NCBI GenBank assembly: GCA_022565695.1
Contig: JAIUME010000004.1
Location: 124,001 to 188,000, forward strand
DNA from: Alcanivorax sp.
GTDB taxonomy: Bacteria > Pseudomonadota > Gammaproteobacteria > Pseudomonadales > Alcanivoracaceae
DNA: 64,000 bases
Direction: 5' to 3'
This document shows, one piece after another, positions 1 through 10,208 of this stretch (position 1 is the stretch's first letter; every line of letters begins with the position of its first letter). Under the pieces are notes generated by a model. The model did no database searches, had not been told where the DNA came from, and was given only the letters and a program-made list of their open reading frames with translations. The position numbers and the translations under genes are program-made.

Positions 1-450
1 TGCCATGACCACAAGTTATAGCGGTTGCGGTCGTATTGCAAGAGTTTGCCGGTGGACAAGTCTGTGGAAAAAATGTGTGTTTCCGGTGGGTGTCTTTCAG
101 ACCGGCTCCCGACCTGCTTCCGATCTCATTCGGGCCCGGGGCCGGGCGTGCGGGGCTGCGGCGGGGAGTGGCCCGCCAGGGCGTCAGGGTGGGCCGGGAG
201 CCGGGGCTGGCCGTCGGCGGGGAAACACCATATATTGTGTTGGTTACAGACCGTATATCGACGGTTGTGGCCTGGTGCATTACTGTCACGGCCTGCTGTG
301 TTACTGACAAGGCAATGTTTTTCCCGGTAAGCCGGTGTATCAGTGTTGCCGCAGAAGTAACGGATGCGTATAACTTGTGTATGCGGGCCCGGAGGGGGTT
401 CGTATTCCGGGAAGACTAAACGAGCACGATAAAAACAGGAACAGCACGGA
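1..450. other. Upstream non-coding region of the two-component genes
   Basis: No convincing gene is visible here; open frames in this stretch have no recognisable protein character. Around 50-75 there is a DnaA-box-like pair (ggtggacaa and tgtggaaaa). Between 240 and 360 a short motif recurs (ggttacagac, attactgtca, gttactgaca, gtaacgga), which could be a cluster of regulator half-sites upstream of the response regulator. GTTACA also matches half of the E. coli RstA box as I remember it. All of this is weak, and no clean -35/-10 pair was found. Confidence 0.35.
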
Positions 451-1173
451 ATGAGCTCAGTGCAGGACAATCCCCCGCGAATCTTGATAGTTGAAGACGA
501 CGAGCGCCTCGCGACCCTGACCCGCGAATACCTGGAAAGTAATGGTATGGACGTCACGGTGGTGAATGATGGTGAAGAAGCAGTCCGTCGTATCCGTGCT
601 GATCAGCCGGATCTGGTGGTGCTGGATCTGATGCTGCCAGGTGCCGATGGTCTTACCGTCTGCCGCGAAGTGCGGCCGGCATTCCGCAATCCGATCCTGA
701 TGCTGACAGCGCGCACGGACGATATGGATCAGGTGCTGGGTCTTGAAATGGGCGCGGACGACTATGTCGCCAAGCCGGTCAAGCCCCGGGTACTCCTGGC
801 CCGCATCCGTGCCCTGTTACGGCGTGTCGAGACAGAGCACGAGCGTGATCAGCCGCAGATGCGCCTGGAGTTCGGCAACCTGGTGATCGACAACTCCGCT
901 CGCGAAGTGGTGCTGGAAGGCAAATCGGTGGATCTGACCAGTGCCGAGTATGACCTGCTCTGGCTGCTGGCCTCGAACGCCGGCAATGTCCTCTCCCGTG
1001 AGACCATTTTCGAGAAACTGCGTGGCATCCAGTATGACGGCCAGGATCGCTCCATTGATGTGCGCATTTCCCGTATTCGTCCGAAGGTGGGCGATGATCC
1101 GGACAATCCGCGCCGCATCAAGACAGTCCGCTCCAAAGGGTATCTGTTCGTCAAGGAGGTGGGCCCGGTCTGA
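451..1173 (+). CDS. rstA: OmpR-family response regulator (RstA-like)
   Basis: Two-component response regulator of 240 residues, expected to bind DNA when phosphorylated by the kinase encoded just downstream. The receiver domain (about 10-125) has the acidic pair D16/D17, phosphoacceptor D59 in VVLDLMLPG, T86 and K108 (VAKP). The C-terminal winged helix (about 140-235) carries the typical RTVRSKGYLF end. The ATG start has an AGGA element about 12 bases upstream. The kinase gene follows after 21 bases, so the two are probably co-transcribed. Assignment to RstA rather than another OmpR member rests on pairing with an RstB-like kinase. The signal is unknown. Confidence 0.85.
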   Translation: MSSVQDNPPRILIVEDDERLATLTREYLESNGMDVTVVNDGEEAVRRIRADQPDLVVLDLMLPGADGLTVCREVRPAFRNPILMLTARTDDMDQVLGLEMGADDYVAKPVKPRVLLARIRALLRRVETEHERDQPQMRLEFGNLVIDNSAREVVLEGKSVDLTSAEYDLLWLLASNAGNVLSRETIFEKLRGIQYDGQDRSIDVRISRIRPKVGDDPDNPRRIKTVRSKGYLFVKEVGPV

Positions 1174-1194
1174 TTCGGCGCCCACCTTTCCCCT

Positions 1195-2823
1195 TTGAAC
1201 AGCATCTTTCTGCGCATTTATGCCGGCATGCTCCTGGCTGTGTTACTGGTCGGGGCGTTTTCCTATGGCATGGTGCAGCTGATCAACGGCTACCGCTCTG
1301 ATGTCTATCGCGAAAGCATGGCCCACGGCACCTTTTATCTTATGGCCCGCGGGTTGCAACGCCAGGACACCGATGAAGGCCGAGAGGCCCGCAGGCTGTT
1401 GCTGGGCCGCCTGCTGGGCGCGGAGATCGAGCTGCGCGGCGAGGGGGAGCTGGCGCTGACCTACCGGGAACGGCTTGAGCTGGAGCAGGGCCTGGTGGTC
1501 ATGCGCCTGAACCAGGCGGAATCCTTCGCCGACATCTTTTACCAACTGCCCGACGAAGACCGTTATATCCACACCCGCATGGACAAGGTCTCGGAGCAGC
1601 AGGCCCGGGCCACCGCATTATTGCTGCTGGATGAGTTGGCGCAGTACCCGCTGGCGGAGTGGGATGCCGAATTTGCCCGGATCCAGCAGCGTTTCGGCTA
1701 TCCCCTGGCGCGTGTTGCCCAGGAGGCGTTGTCGCTGGATACCGAGCAGCGGCAGCGCCTGGCCCGGCGTGAGGTGGTGCTGGTGCTGGACGAGGGCGCC
1801 AGCCGCTCACGTTCTTCGGTGATGGTCTATGCGCCCATCGGCAATACCGGCGAAGTGCTGGTGCTGGGGCCGCTGGCGCTGTTCGACTGGATGCCGCTGG
1901 AAATGTCTGTGCTGGTTGGCGTGCTGGGCCTCAGCGCCATGGGCTTTGCCACCTACCTGCTGGTGCGCCCGTTGCAGACCCGGCTGCGCAAGCTTGATGG
2001 CGCTGTGCGCCAGTTGGGCACCGGTGATCTGGATGCCCGTGCCGATGTCAGTGGCCAGGATGCCATCGGCCAGCTGGGGCTGACGTTCAATGGCATGACC
2101 GAACATATTCGCCGGTTGATCGAATCCCAGCGGGAAATGACCCGCGCCGTCTCCCATGAGCTGCGCACCCCGGTGGCCCGCTTGCGCTTTGGCCTGGAGA
2201 TGCTGGCGGACTGCGACGACAGTGAAGAGCGCCGCCAGAAACTGGATGAGCTGGATCTGGATATCGAGCAGCTGGATCAGCTCATCGACGAGATCCTGAC
2301 CTTTGCCCGCCTGGAAGAGGGCACCCCGGCGATCGAATTCAAACCGGTGGACATGGCGGAGCTGTTCCGGCAGATCTGCCGGGAAATCGAGCCTATTAGT
2401 GGCGATCTGCGCGTCTTCGATGCGACGGACTGGTCTGCGGTGCGGCCGGACCAGCGGCAGGCGGAGGGGGAGGGGCGCTATCTGCATCGCATCCTGCAGA
2501 ATCTGGTCACCAATGCCCTGCGCTACGCGCGCGAGGAGATTTCACTGCGCTACAGTGTGGTGGGCGGCATGGCCGTGATGGAAGTATCGGACGACGGCCC
2601 GGGCATCCCGGAATCGGAGCGCGAGCGTATCTTCAAACCCTTTGCCCGGCTCGACAAGAGCCGCCACCGTGCCAGCGGGGGTTACGGGCTCGGGTTGTCC
2701 ATTGTCCAGCGTATCGTCGAGTGGCATGGTGGCCATATCGACGTCAGCCAGAGCGCCGCAGGCGGTGCCCTGTTCCGGGTAAGCTGGCCGCGCCAGCAAC
2801 GTTCTGGCCACGTGCTCGGATAA
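1195..2823 (+). CDS. rstB: Sensor histidine kinase (RstB-like)
   Basis: Inner-membrane sensor kinase of 542 residues and partner of the regulator upstream. An N-terminal membrane segment (about 8-28), a periplasmic sensor domain (about 30-235) and a second membrane segment (about 237-260) are followed by HAMP, the dimerisation box with phosphoacceptor H321 ([16 protein letters not shown]), the N box LVTNALRYA and the G boxes DDGPGIP and [10 protein letters not shown] chose the TTG at 1195 because the resulting [10 protein letters not shown]-terminus is typical of Pseudomonas-type RstB; the next ATG would cut into the first membrane segment. Confidence 0.85.
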   Translation: MNSIFLRIYAGMLLAVLLVGAFSYGMVQLINGYRSDVYRESMAHGTFYLMARGLQRQDTDEGREARRLLLGRLLGAEIELRGEGELALTYRERLELEQGLVVMRLNQAESFADIFYQLPDEDRYIHTRMDKVSEQQARATALLLLDELAQYPLAEWDAEFARIQQRFGYPLARVAQEALSLDTEQRQRLARREVVLVLDEGASRSRSSVMVYAPIGNTGEVLVLGPLALFDWMPLEMSVLVGVLGLSAMGFATYLLVRPLQTRLRKLDGAVRQLGTGDLDARADVSGQDAIGQLGLTFNGMTEHIRRLIESQREMTRAVSHELRTPVARLRFGLEMLADCDDSEERRQKLDELDLDIEQLDQLIDEILTFARLEEGTPAIEFKPVDMAELFRQICREIEPISGDLRVFDATDWSAVRPDQRQAEGEGRYLHRILQNLVTNALRYAREEISLRYSVVGGMAVMEVSDDGPGIPESERERIFKPFARLDKSRHRASGGYGLGLSIVQRIVEWHGGHIDVSQSAAGGALFRVSWPRQQRSGHVLG

Positions 2824-2876
2824 AAAGCCCGCCTTGCCTGAAAATCGTGAGAACGGACTCTGTGGAGAGACCTCAT

Positions 2877-4367
2877 ATGACCGGATATCTGCTTGCCATT
2901 GATCAGGGCACAACCAGCTCCCGTGCCATCGTCTTCGCCGCCGACGGTTCCGTGCGTGGCCAGGCGCAAAAGGAATTCGCCCAGCATTACCCCGAAGATG
3001 GCTGGGTGGAGCATGACGCCAGTGAGATCTGGACCGACAGCCTGGCGCTGTGCCGCAAGGCTATCGCCAATGCCCATATCGACGCCAGTGAACTGGCCGC
3101 CATCGGCATTACCAACCAGCGCGAGACGACGGTGCTGTGGGACCGGGCCACCGGCACGCCCCTGGCGCGGGCGATTGTCTGGCAGGACCGTCGCACCGCC
3201 AGCCGCTGCGAGGCACTGAGGGAAGCAGGGCACGAGGCCATGGTGCGGGAGAAGACCGGCCTGTTGCTGGACCCGTATTTTTCCGCCACCAAGCTGGCCT
3301 GGCTGCTCGACAATGTCGAGGGCGCCCGGCAACGGGCGGAGGCCGGAGAGCTGGCCTTTGGCACTATAGACAGTTGGTTGCTGTGGCGTCTGACCGGCGG
3401 CAAGGTGCATGCCACGGATGCGACCAACGCCTCGCGCACCCTGCTGTTCAATATCCACACCCAGCGCTGGGATGAGGCCTTGCTGAAACTGTTCGATATT
3501 CCGGCGTCATTACTGCCGGAAGTGCGGGACAGTGCGGCGGATTTCGGCAGCACTGACCCGGCCCTGTTCGGCACCCCGGTGCCGGTGGCCGGGATTGCCG
3601 GTGATCAGCAGGCTGCTTTGGTGGGGCAGGCCTGCTTCGAGCCCGGCATGGTGAAAAGCACCTACGGCACGGGTTGTTTCATGGTGTTGAACACCGGCGA
3701 TCAGGCGGTGACCTCGGAAAACCGGCTGCTCACCACCGTGGGCTATCGGCTCGATGGCAAGACCTGCTATGCCCTCGAAGGGTCGATCTTTGTGGCCGGC
3801 GCGACCATACAATGGCTGCGAGATGGCCTGCGGCTGATCAGCCACGCCAGCGAAAGCGAAGCGCTGGCGCGCAGTGCCGGTGGCGCGAAGGGGGTGTATC
3901 TGGTGCCGGCCTTTACCGGTATGGGCGCGCCCTGGTGGGACCCCCATGCCCGGGGCGCCTTGCTGGGCCTGACGCGGGACACGGGCATAGCCGAGGTGGT
4001 GACCGCGGGCCTGGAGGCCGTCTGCTACCAGAGCCTGGATCTGCTGGAAGCCATGATCGCCGATGGCGCCAGCCGCCCTACGGCGCTGCGGGTCGATGGC
4101 GGTATGGTGGCCAATAACTGGCTGGCACAGAACCTGGCGGACATTCTCGGGGTCCGTGTAGACCGCCCGGTGATCACCGAAACCACGGCCCTTGGCGCGG
4201 CATATCTGGCAGGGCTGCAGGTTGGCGTATTCCAGGATCTGGCGGCGATCAGCGAGCAGTGGCAGTGCGACCGGGATTTTTCACCGAAGCTGGAGGAGAG
4301 TGACCGACAGGCGCGCTACCAGGGTTGGCGCGAGGCGGTATCCCGGGTGTGCACGGCAGGCGGGTAA
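2877..4367 (+). CDS. glpK: Glycerol kinase
   Basis: Phosphorylates glycerol to sn-glycerol 3-phosphate in the cytoplasm. The protein has 496 residues, close to the usual 500. The FGGY-kinase N-terminal ATP-binding loop [10 protein letters not shown] begins at residue 9. The mid-protein [13 protein letters not shown] and the C-terminal [15 protein letters not shown] and [11 protein letters not shown] motifs are diagnostic. The ATG at 2877 follows GGAGAG. It lies 53 bases after the kinase gene on the same strand. No glpF, glpD or glpR is in the window, so this copy is separated from the usual glycerol operon. Confidence 0.93.
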   Translation: MTGYLLAIDQGTTSSRAIVFAADGSVRGQAQKEFAQHYPEDGWVEHDASEIWTDSLALCRKAIANAHIDASELAAIGITNQRETTVLWDRATGTPLARAIVWQDRRTASRCEALREAGHEAMVREKTGLLLDPYFSATKLAWLLDNVEGARQRAEAGELAFGTIDSWLLWRLTGGKVHATDATNASRTLLFNIHTQRWDEALLKLFDIPASLLPEVRDSAADFGSTDPALFGTPVPVAGIAGDQQAALVGQACFEPGMVKSTYGTGCFMVLNTGDQAVTSENRLLTTVGYRLDGKTCYALEGSIFVAGATIQWLRDGLRLISHASESEALARSAGGAKGVYLVPAFTGMGAPWWDPHARGALLGLTRDTGIAEVVTAGLEAVCYQSLDLLEAMIADGASRPTALRVDGGMVANNWLAQNLADILGVRVDRPVITETTALGAAYLAGLQVGVFQDLAAISEQWQCDRDFSPKLEESDRQARYQGWREAVSRVCTAGG

Positions 4368-4420
4368 AAAGCGCTCAAAACATGTGACATGCATCACGTT
4401 GTCTAATACTATCAGGTTAG

Positions 4421-4441
4421 ATGATGGCAAAATGTCATCAT
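4421..4441. promoter_or_regulatory. Small inverted repeat upstream of the diguanylate cyclases
   Basis: ATGATG and CATCAT form a 6-bp inverted repeat separated by 9 AT-rich bases, in the 205-bp gap between glpK and the first diguanylate cyclase. It could be an operator. No U-tract follows, so it does not look like a terminator. Confidence 0.22.
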
Positions 4442-4572
4442 TTAAGCTGGTTATAGAAGACACGGCGTCTGAAAGGGATGAGGCGTAAAAACGGTACCGG
4501 TGATCGGGCGGGGGGCCTGACCGGGCCATCGCGGGCGGCTTGAGGGGGCCGCCCTTTGCGAGAGTAGCTGGC

Positions 4573-5676
4573 ATGCAGGGATGGTCTATCACAAGTGAGG
4601 GGGACAGCGACCAGGGCCGCATTCTGCGCCGTGTGCTGTTCGCCATTGTTGCGGGCGGCATGGCGCACACACTGGTGTGCTGGATCGCTGCCCAACTCGA
4701 CTTCTTTCGGGGCGGCGGCAACGCGTTTGCCCAGCTTTTCACGCTGATCTGGAGCGGCCATCTGCTGCTTATCGTGATCACGCTGCTCGGTTTCAACCGA
4801 TTGTTTCGCGACCCGTCCATGACGCTGCCGATTCTCTGGTGGTCGACGCTGGTGCTGCTGGTGTCGGCCTGGTACGTGGATGAAGTGCGGCTGTGCGTGA
4901 TGCTGCTGTTCTTCGCGATTCTGCAGATGGGCGTATTTCGTTGTCGCACCCGTGAGCTGGTACTGCTGGCAGTAGTCTGTGTCAGCGCCTACCTGGGCAT
5001 CCTGCTCGCACTGAACCACTGGTATCCGGAAGCCCTCGACATGACGGCTGAACTGATTCAGTGGGCCACCTTCGTGCTGATGACGCTGGCGGTCATTATT
5101 CTTGCTGATGAGATATCGGCGATCCGTCTCAAGCTCAGTGAGCGTAACCGTCAACTCGGCGATATCGTCGATCGCATTCAGAATCTTGCCGTGCGTGATG
5201 AGCTGACCGGCCTGTACAACCGCCGCTATGCCATGGAACGTCTGGGCAAGATTCGCGAGATGGCTGACCGGGGCGCGTTCGGGGTGGTGGCCGCTTACGC
5301 CGACCTGGATCACTTCAAGCAGATCAACGATCAGCACGGCCACGCGCTGGGTGATCAGGTGTTGCGGGACTTTGCCCGGCTGACCGGTAACCTGCTCAGC
5401 GGCCGGGACTTCTGTGCCCGTTACGGCGGCGAGGAGTTTCTGCTGGTGCTGGTAAAAAGCGATCAGGCCCAGGCGGAGGCGTTGCTGGATGAGCTGCGGG
5501 ATAATCTCGCGCAGGCCCACTTCCCTCAGGCGCCGGCGTTGCGTGTGACGGTCTCCATCGGATTGGCCGCGTACCGGCCTGGTGAAGCGCTGGATGCCTG
5601 GCTGGGGCGGGCGGACGAGGCGCTGTATCAGGCCAAGGGCATGGGCCGTAACCGTGTCATCACGGCGGAGGGATGA
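4573..5676 (+). CDS. Membrane diguanylate cyclase (GGEEF), lacks the I-site
   Basis: Predicted c-di-GMP synthase of 367 residues. The N-terminal half contains about five to six hydrophobic segments (roughly 15-185), followed by a linker helix (KLSERNRQLGDIVDRIQNLA) and a GGDEF domain. The signature is GGEEF at 285-289 and the substrate-binding region LDHFKQINDQHGH is intact, so it should be active. The residues five positions before the signature read SGRD, not RxxD, so the product-inhibition site is missing. The ATG at 4573 is preferred over a TTG 33 bases upstream because it has GAGAG at good spacing. The next gene, 4 bp downstream, is a paralogue with the same layout. Confidence 0.85.
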   Translation: MQGWSITSEGDSDQGRILRRVLFAIVAGGMAHTLVCWIAAQLDFFRGGGNAFAQLFTLIWSGHLLLIVITLLGFNRLFRDPSMTLPILWWSTLVLLVSAWYVDEVRLCVMLLFFAILQMGVFRCRTRELVLLAVVCVSAYLGILLALNHWYPEALDMTAELIQWATFVLMTLAVIILADEISAIRLKLSERNRQLGDIVDRIQNLAVRDELTGLYNRRYAMERLGKIREMADRGAFGVVAAYADLDHFKQINDQHGHALGDQVLRDFARLTGNLLSGRDFCARYGGEEFLLVLVKSDQAQAEALLDELRDNLAQAHFPQAPALRVTVSIGLAAYRPGEALDAWLGRADEALYQAKGMGRNRVITAEG

Positions 5677-5680
5677 GCCG

Positions 5681-6823
5681 ATGATTCAGGATATGCAGGA
5701 AGCGCGCAGACTGGCCCTGGACGACCAGCGTCTGGCCCGGCGCCATAGCCTCACTGCGGTCGCCATCAGTCTGCTCCACGCCATGGTGTGTGTGTTCTAT
5801 CTTCGCGCGGGCTATTTCACCCTGGATGGCGCGGGGCTGGCGGGGCTGTTTGCGGTGATCTGGCTGGGTAACCTGACGCTGGTGGCCATCGTACTGACCC
5901 GGGGCTCTGTACGCTTGCGAGACCCGAGCCTGTCCCTCTACTGGAACCTCTGGCTGACCATCGGCTTCATGCTCAGCGCCTATTACATGGACGAGCATCG
6001 CATCAGTGTCGTGATGCTGTTTTTTGCGGCCATGTTGCTGGCGTCATTCCGCCAATCGTTGCCGGGGCTGATTCTGTTGTCGGTGGCGGCAATGGGAGGG
6101 TATCTGCTGGTCATCATTCTGGCCTGGCAGGCGCGCAGTGTGTCCATGAATCTCACCCTGGAATTACTGCAGTGGCTGATTTTCTGCATGACGGCAGTGA
6201 GCTTCGTCGTCACCGGCGTAGGCATCAATGCCTTGCGCACCAATCTCACCGCCAAGAACCGTCAGCTGAGTAGTGCCCTGGTGCAGGTGCGCGATATGGC
6301 GATCCGGGATGAGTTGACCGGGCTGTTCAATCGTCGGCACATCATGGATGTGCTGGCGCAGCAGCAGGCGCTCGCGGATTCCGGTGAGTACTGCTTTACC
6401 CTCTGCTTTGTCGATCTGGATCACTTCAAGCGCATCAATGACACCTTTGGCCATACTGCCGGGGATCAGGTGCTGCAGCGCTTTGCCGTCATGGCGCAGC
6501 GTTGTCTGCGGGAAGCCGACTATACGGGGCGTCTTGGCGGGGAAGAATTTGTACTGGTGCTGACGCAAAGTGATGCGCCCAGTGCGGCCCGTGTTGCCGA
6601 GCGTTTGCGTCAGGCGGTGGCGGGGGAGGATTTCAGTGATCTGGATCCTGCACTGCGTACGTCGATTTCCATCGGCATCGCGCAGTATCGTCCGGGTGAG
6701 CCACTGGATGCGACCCTGGCGAGGGCGGATCGGTGCCTGTACCAGGCCAAGCTTGCCGGCCGTGATCAGGTGGTGACAGAGGCGGTGCTGGCGCACCCGG
6801 AAAAGGTGCTCGCCCCGGAGTAG
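5681..6823 (+). CDS. Membrane diguanylate cyclase (GGEEF) with intact I-site
   Basis: Paralogue of the preceding gene, 380 residues: an N-terminal six-helix-like membrane region (about 22-205), a linker helix, then a GGDEF domain with GGEEF at 286-290 and LDHFKRINDTFGH. Unlike its neighbour it has READ five residues before the signature, a proper RxxD inhibitory site. The ATG at 5681 has GGAGGGA upstream and starts 4 bp after the first cyclase ends, so the pair is almost certainly one transcript derived from a tandem duplication. The last 15 or so residues are a non-conserved tail. Confidence 0.86.
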   Translation: MIQDMQEARRLALDDQRLARRHSLTAVAISLLHAMVCVFYLRAGYFTLDGAGLAGLFAVIWLGNLTLVAIVLTRGSVRLRDPSLSLYWNLWLTIGFMLSAYYMDEHRISVVMLFFAAMLLASFRQSLPGLILLSVAAMGGYLLVIILAWQARSVSMNLTLELLQWLIFCMTAVSFVVTGVGINALRTNLTAKNRQLSSALVQVRDMAIRDELTGLFNRRHIMDVLAQQQALADSGEYCFTLCFVDLDHFKRINDTFGHTAGDQVLQRFAVMAQRCLREADYTGRLGGEEFVLVLTQSDAPSAARVAERLRQAVAGEDFSDLDPALRTSISIGIAQYRPGEPLDATLARADRCLYQAKLAGRDQVVTEAVLAHPEKVLAPE

Positions 6824-6851
6824 TGGTGCAGCGCTGGTCGCGAGCGGTGGG

Positions 6852-7922
6852 TCAGTCTGCTTGCACGGGCGTTTGCTGCGGCGGGAACAGGACCAGATGC
6901 TTGGCCGCGATCCGCACACGCATGCTGGCGCCGATGGGAATATTTTCGTGGCTGCCTGTGAGACAGGTCAGTTGCTCGCCATTCTCCAGTGCCAGACGGT
7001 AGAGAATGTTCGGGCCGGTGAAGACGCGATGCACCACCGACGTCTGTAGCGGGCCGTCATCATCCACCACCACATCTTCAGGGCGCAGCAGTACCGTGAC
7101 CGGTGACCCGGGTGGATAGCCCAGCGGGCGATGGCTGCCAAGTTCCCCGGCGACGGTGGCGACGTGCTCACCCGGCAATACGGTGCCTTCGAGAAAGGCG
7201 CCCGCGCCGGCGAATTCGGCAACGAAGCGGGTGACCGGGGAGTGGTAGATATTGTACGGGCTGTCCCACTGAATCATCCGGCCTGCGCGCATGATGCCCA
7301 CGTGGGTGGCAATGGCAAACGCTTCTTCCTGATCGTGAGTCACGATGACGCCGGTAATGCCTTCGTGCAGCAGAATGTCCCTCAGTTCCTGATTCAACTG
7401 GCGACGCAGATCCAGATCCAGGCTGGCAAAGGGCTCATCCAGCAGAATCAGCGGCGGGCGGGGCGCGAGCGCACGCGCCAGGGCGACGCGCTGTTGCTGG
7501 CCGCCGGACAGTTCATGGGGAAAACGCGCTTCCATGCCCGCCAGCCGTACCATTTCCAGGCATTCCGCGACGCGCAGACGTCGGGCTTCTCGGCTCTCAT
7601 TACGCAAGGCAAAGCCGACATTCTGGCCAACGGAAAGATGCGGGAACAGGGCGTGATCCTGAAACACCATGCCCAGGCCGCGTTTTTCCGGCGCCACCAT
7701 ATTGCCGGCACTGGACACTTCCCGCCCGGCAATATGGATACTGCCAGCGGTGAGCGGCTCCAGGCCGGCGATGGCGCGCAGGGTGGTCGTCTTGCCGCAG
7801 CCCGAGGGGCCGAGCAGGCAAGCGATTTGCCCTGCCTGCAGCGTAAAGCTGACGTCATCCACCACCACATCATCATCGTAGCGGCATGCGATGCGCTGCA
7901 GGCTCAGTAATGGCTCGGACAT
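6852..7922 (-). CDS. ABC transporter ATP-binding protein, FbpC/PotA type (orphan)
   Basis: Cytoplasmic ATPase of 356 residues from the iron(III)/spermidine/thiamine importer class. Walker [10 protein letters not shown] at 38-46, signature LSGGQQQR from 138, Walker B LILLDEP at 158-164 and switch H196 are all intact. A C-terminal TOBE-like domain (about 240-350) is present. No permease or binding-protein gene lies nearby. It is the last gene after argD-argF on the same strand, 33 bp downstream of argF. The substrate cannot be told from sequence; Fe3+ is the commonest for this subfamily. Confidence 0.85.
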   Translation of the reverse strand: MSEPLLSLQRIACRYDDDVVVDDVSFTLQAGQIACLLGPSGCGKTTTLRAIAGLEPLTAGSIHIAGREVSSAGNMVAPEKRGLGMVFQDHALFPHLSVGQNVGFALRNESREARRLRVAECLEMVRLAGMEARFPHELSGGQQQRVALARALAPRPPLILLDEPFASLDLDLRRQLNQELRDILLHEGITGVIVTHDQEEAFAIATHVGIMRAGRMIQWDSPYNIYHSPVTRFVAEFAGAGAFLEGTVLPGEHVATVAGELGSHRPLGYPPGSPVTVLLRPEDVVVDDDGPLQTSVVHRVFTGPNILYRLALENGEQLTCLTGSHENIPIGASMRVRIAAKHLVLFPPQQTPVQAD

Positions 7923-7938
7923 GGCAGAGTTACCAGCT

Positions 7939-7955
7939 AGTGGCTATAACAGTGG

Positions 7956-7962
<7 letters not shown>
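7939..7962 (-). repeat. Two perfect 12-bp tandem copies over the argF stop
   Basis: agtggctataac occurs twice without interruption. Read on the minus strand, each copy contains TAG, and the first one encountered is the argF stop codon (7956-7958). One of about fifteen similar gene-border repeats in this window. Confidence 0.9.
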
Positions 7963-8851
<889 letters not shown>

Positions 8852-8855
<4 letters not shown>

Positions 8856-10039
8856 GCAGCCTCCTGTTGCTGGACAAACGCACGGACAGCGTCCGCAACG
8901 TGCTGCGCCAGCAGGGCGATTTCTTCATCATTGATGATCAGCGGTGGCAGCAGGCGAATGACCCGGCCAGCTGTCACATTCACCAGCGCGCCATTGTCCC
9001 GCGCCAGTCCCACGATCTCCGGGCAGTCCCGATCCAGCTCGACGCCGATGATCAGGCCCTGGCCTCTCACCTCCCGTACCATGGCAATGCCGGACAAGGC
9101 CTCACGCAGCCGTTGCTGCAACAGTGCGCCCCGGGCATTGACCGAGGGGATGACGTCGTTGATCAGGGTGTCCACGACAGCCAACGCGGTGGCGCAACCA
9201 AGCGGGTTGCCACCATAGGTGCTGCCATGGCTGCCCGGTCCAAACACGTCTTCCGCTGCGCCGGACACCAGACAGGCGCCGATGGGGAAGCCATTGCCCA
9301 GCCCCTTGGCGGTGGTCAGGACATCCGGTACTACACCAGCTGTGCTGCAGGCGAAATAGCTGCCGGTCCGGCCATTGCCGCTCTGTACTTCATCCAGCAT
9401 CAACAACCACTGTTTCTCGTCACACAGTTGCCGCAGCCGTGCGAGATAGTCTGGCGCCGGAATGCGCACGCCACCTTCACCCTGCACCGGCTCCACCAGC
9501 ACCGCGACGATATTGTCATGTGTCTCGGCCAGCGCACGGATGGCATCAACGTCGTTCCACGGCGCGCGGACAAAGCCGGACACCAGGGGCTCGAAGCCAG
9601 CCTGGGCCTTGGCGTTCCCCGTCGCGGACAGCGTGGCCATGGTACGGCCATGGAACGCGTTTTCCAGCACGACGATGGTCGGCGTGCTGACCTTGCGGCG
9701 ATTGCCATACAGCCGCGCAATCTTGATGGCCGCCTCGTTTGCTTCGGCACCGGAATTGCAGAAAAAGGCGCGCGCCATGCCGCTGACCTGACACAGGGCC
9801 GCAGCCAGGGTTTCCTGATGCTGCACGCGGTACAGGTTCGAGGTATGTACCAGCGTGGCGGCTTGTCGAGTGAGCGCCCCGGTGACTGCCGGGTGGCAGT
9901 GGCCGAGATTGCACACCGCAATACCGGAGACGCCGTCCAGGTAAGCCCGGCCGTCGGTATCGTACAGCCAGACGCCTTCGCCGTGGCTGAAAGTCAGGGG
10001 TTGCCGCGCATAGGTCGGCATCAGGTAGTTGTCGTTCAT
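8852..10039 (-). CDS. argD: Acetylornithine/succinyldiaminopimelate aminotransferase
   Basis: Class III PLP aminotransferase of 395 residues, acting on N-acetylornithine in arginine synthesis. The [12 protein letters not shown] substrate/PLP motif (about 95-106), D216 in [12 protein letters not shown] and the Schiff-base lysine K245 in TTAKGLGNG are present. I start at the ATG at 10039 ([10 protein letters not shown]); a longer frame reaches 10210 but its extra 57 residues look like non-coding translation and would run into the divergent gene. It heads the argD-argF-ABC ATPase transcription unit. Confidence 0.93.
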
Positions 10040-10146
10040 GCTCGGACCTGAAACAGTTTCTGAAACGAAAAACGGCAGCCAAGGCTGCCGCTGGAGGCTG
10101 ATGATAGCCCCCGGGGCAGGGTGGTGCAATGTGTCGGGCCCGCTCC

Positions 10147-10152
10147 TACAAT
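10147..10152 (+). promoter_or_regulatory. Possible -10 element for the hydantoinase B gene
   Basis: TACAAT lies 57 bases before the start codon. No good -35 hexamer was found at normal spacing. Confidence 0.3.
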
Positions 10153-10208
10153 GGCGTTCACTGCCATGATAACAGGCCGCACAGCCATGCTGGCGTGCCG
10201 GAGCCACC

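Noticed and set aside
50-85. Replication-origin-like DnaA boxes near the left edge
   Set aside because: Only two imperfect boxes, no AT-rich unwinding region and no dnaA, dnaN, rpmH or gidA in the window.
5-419. Several overlapping small open frames at the left edge
   Set aside because: Compositionally non-coding (Cys/Arg/Gly-rich), no ribosome sites, and three frames overlap each other.
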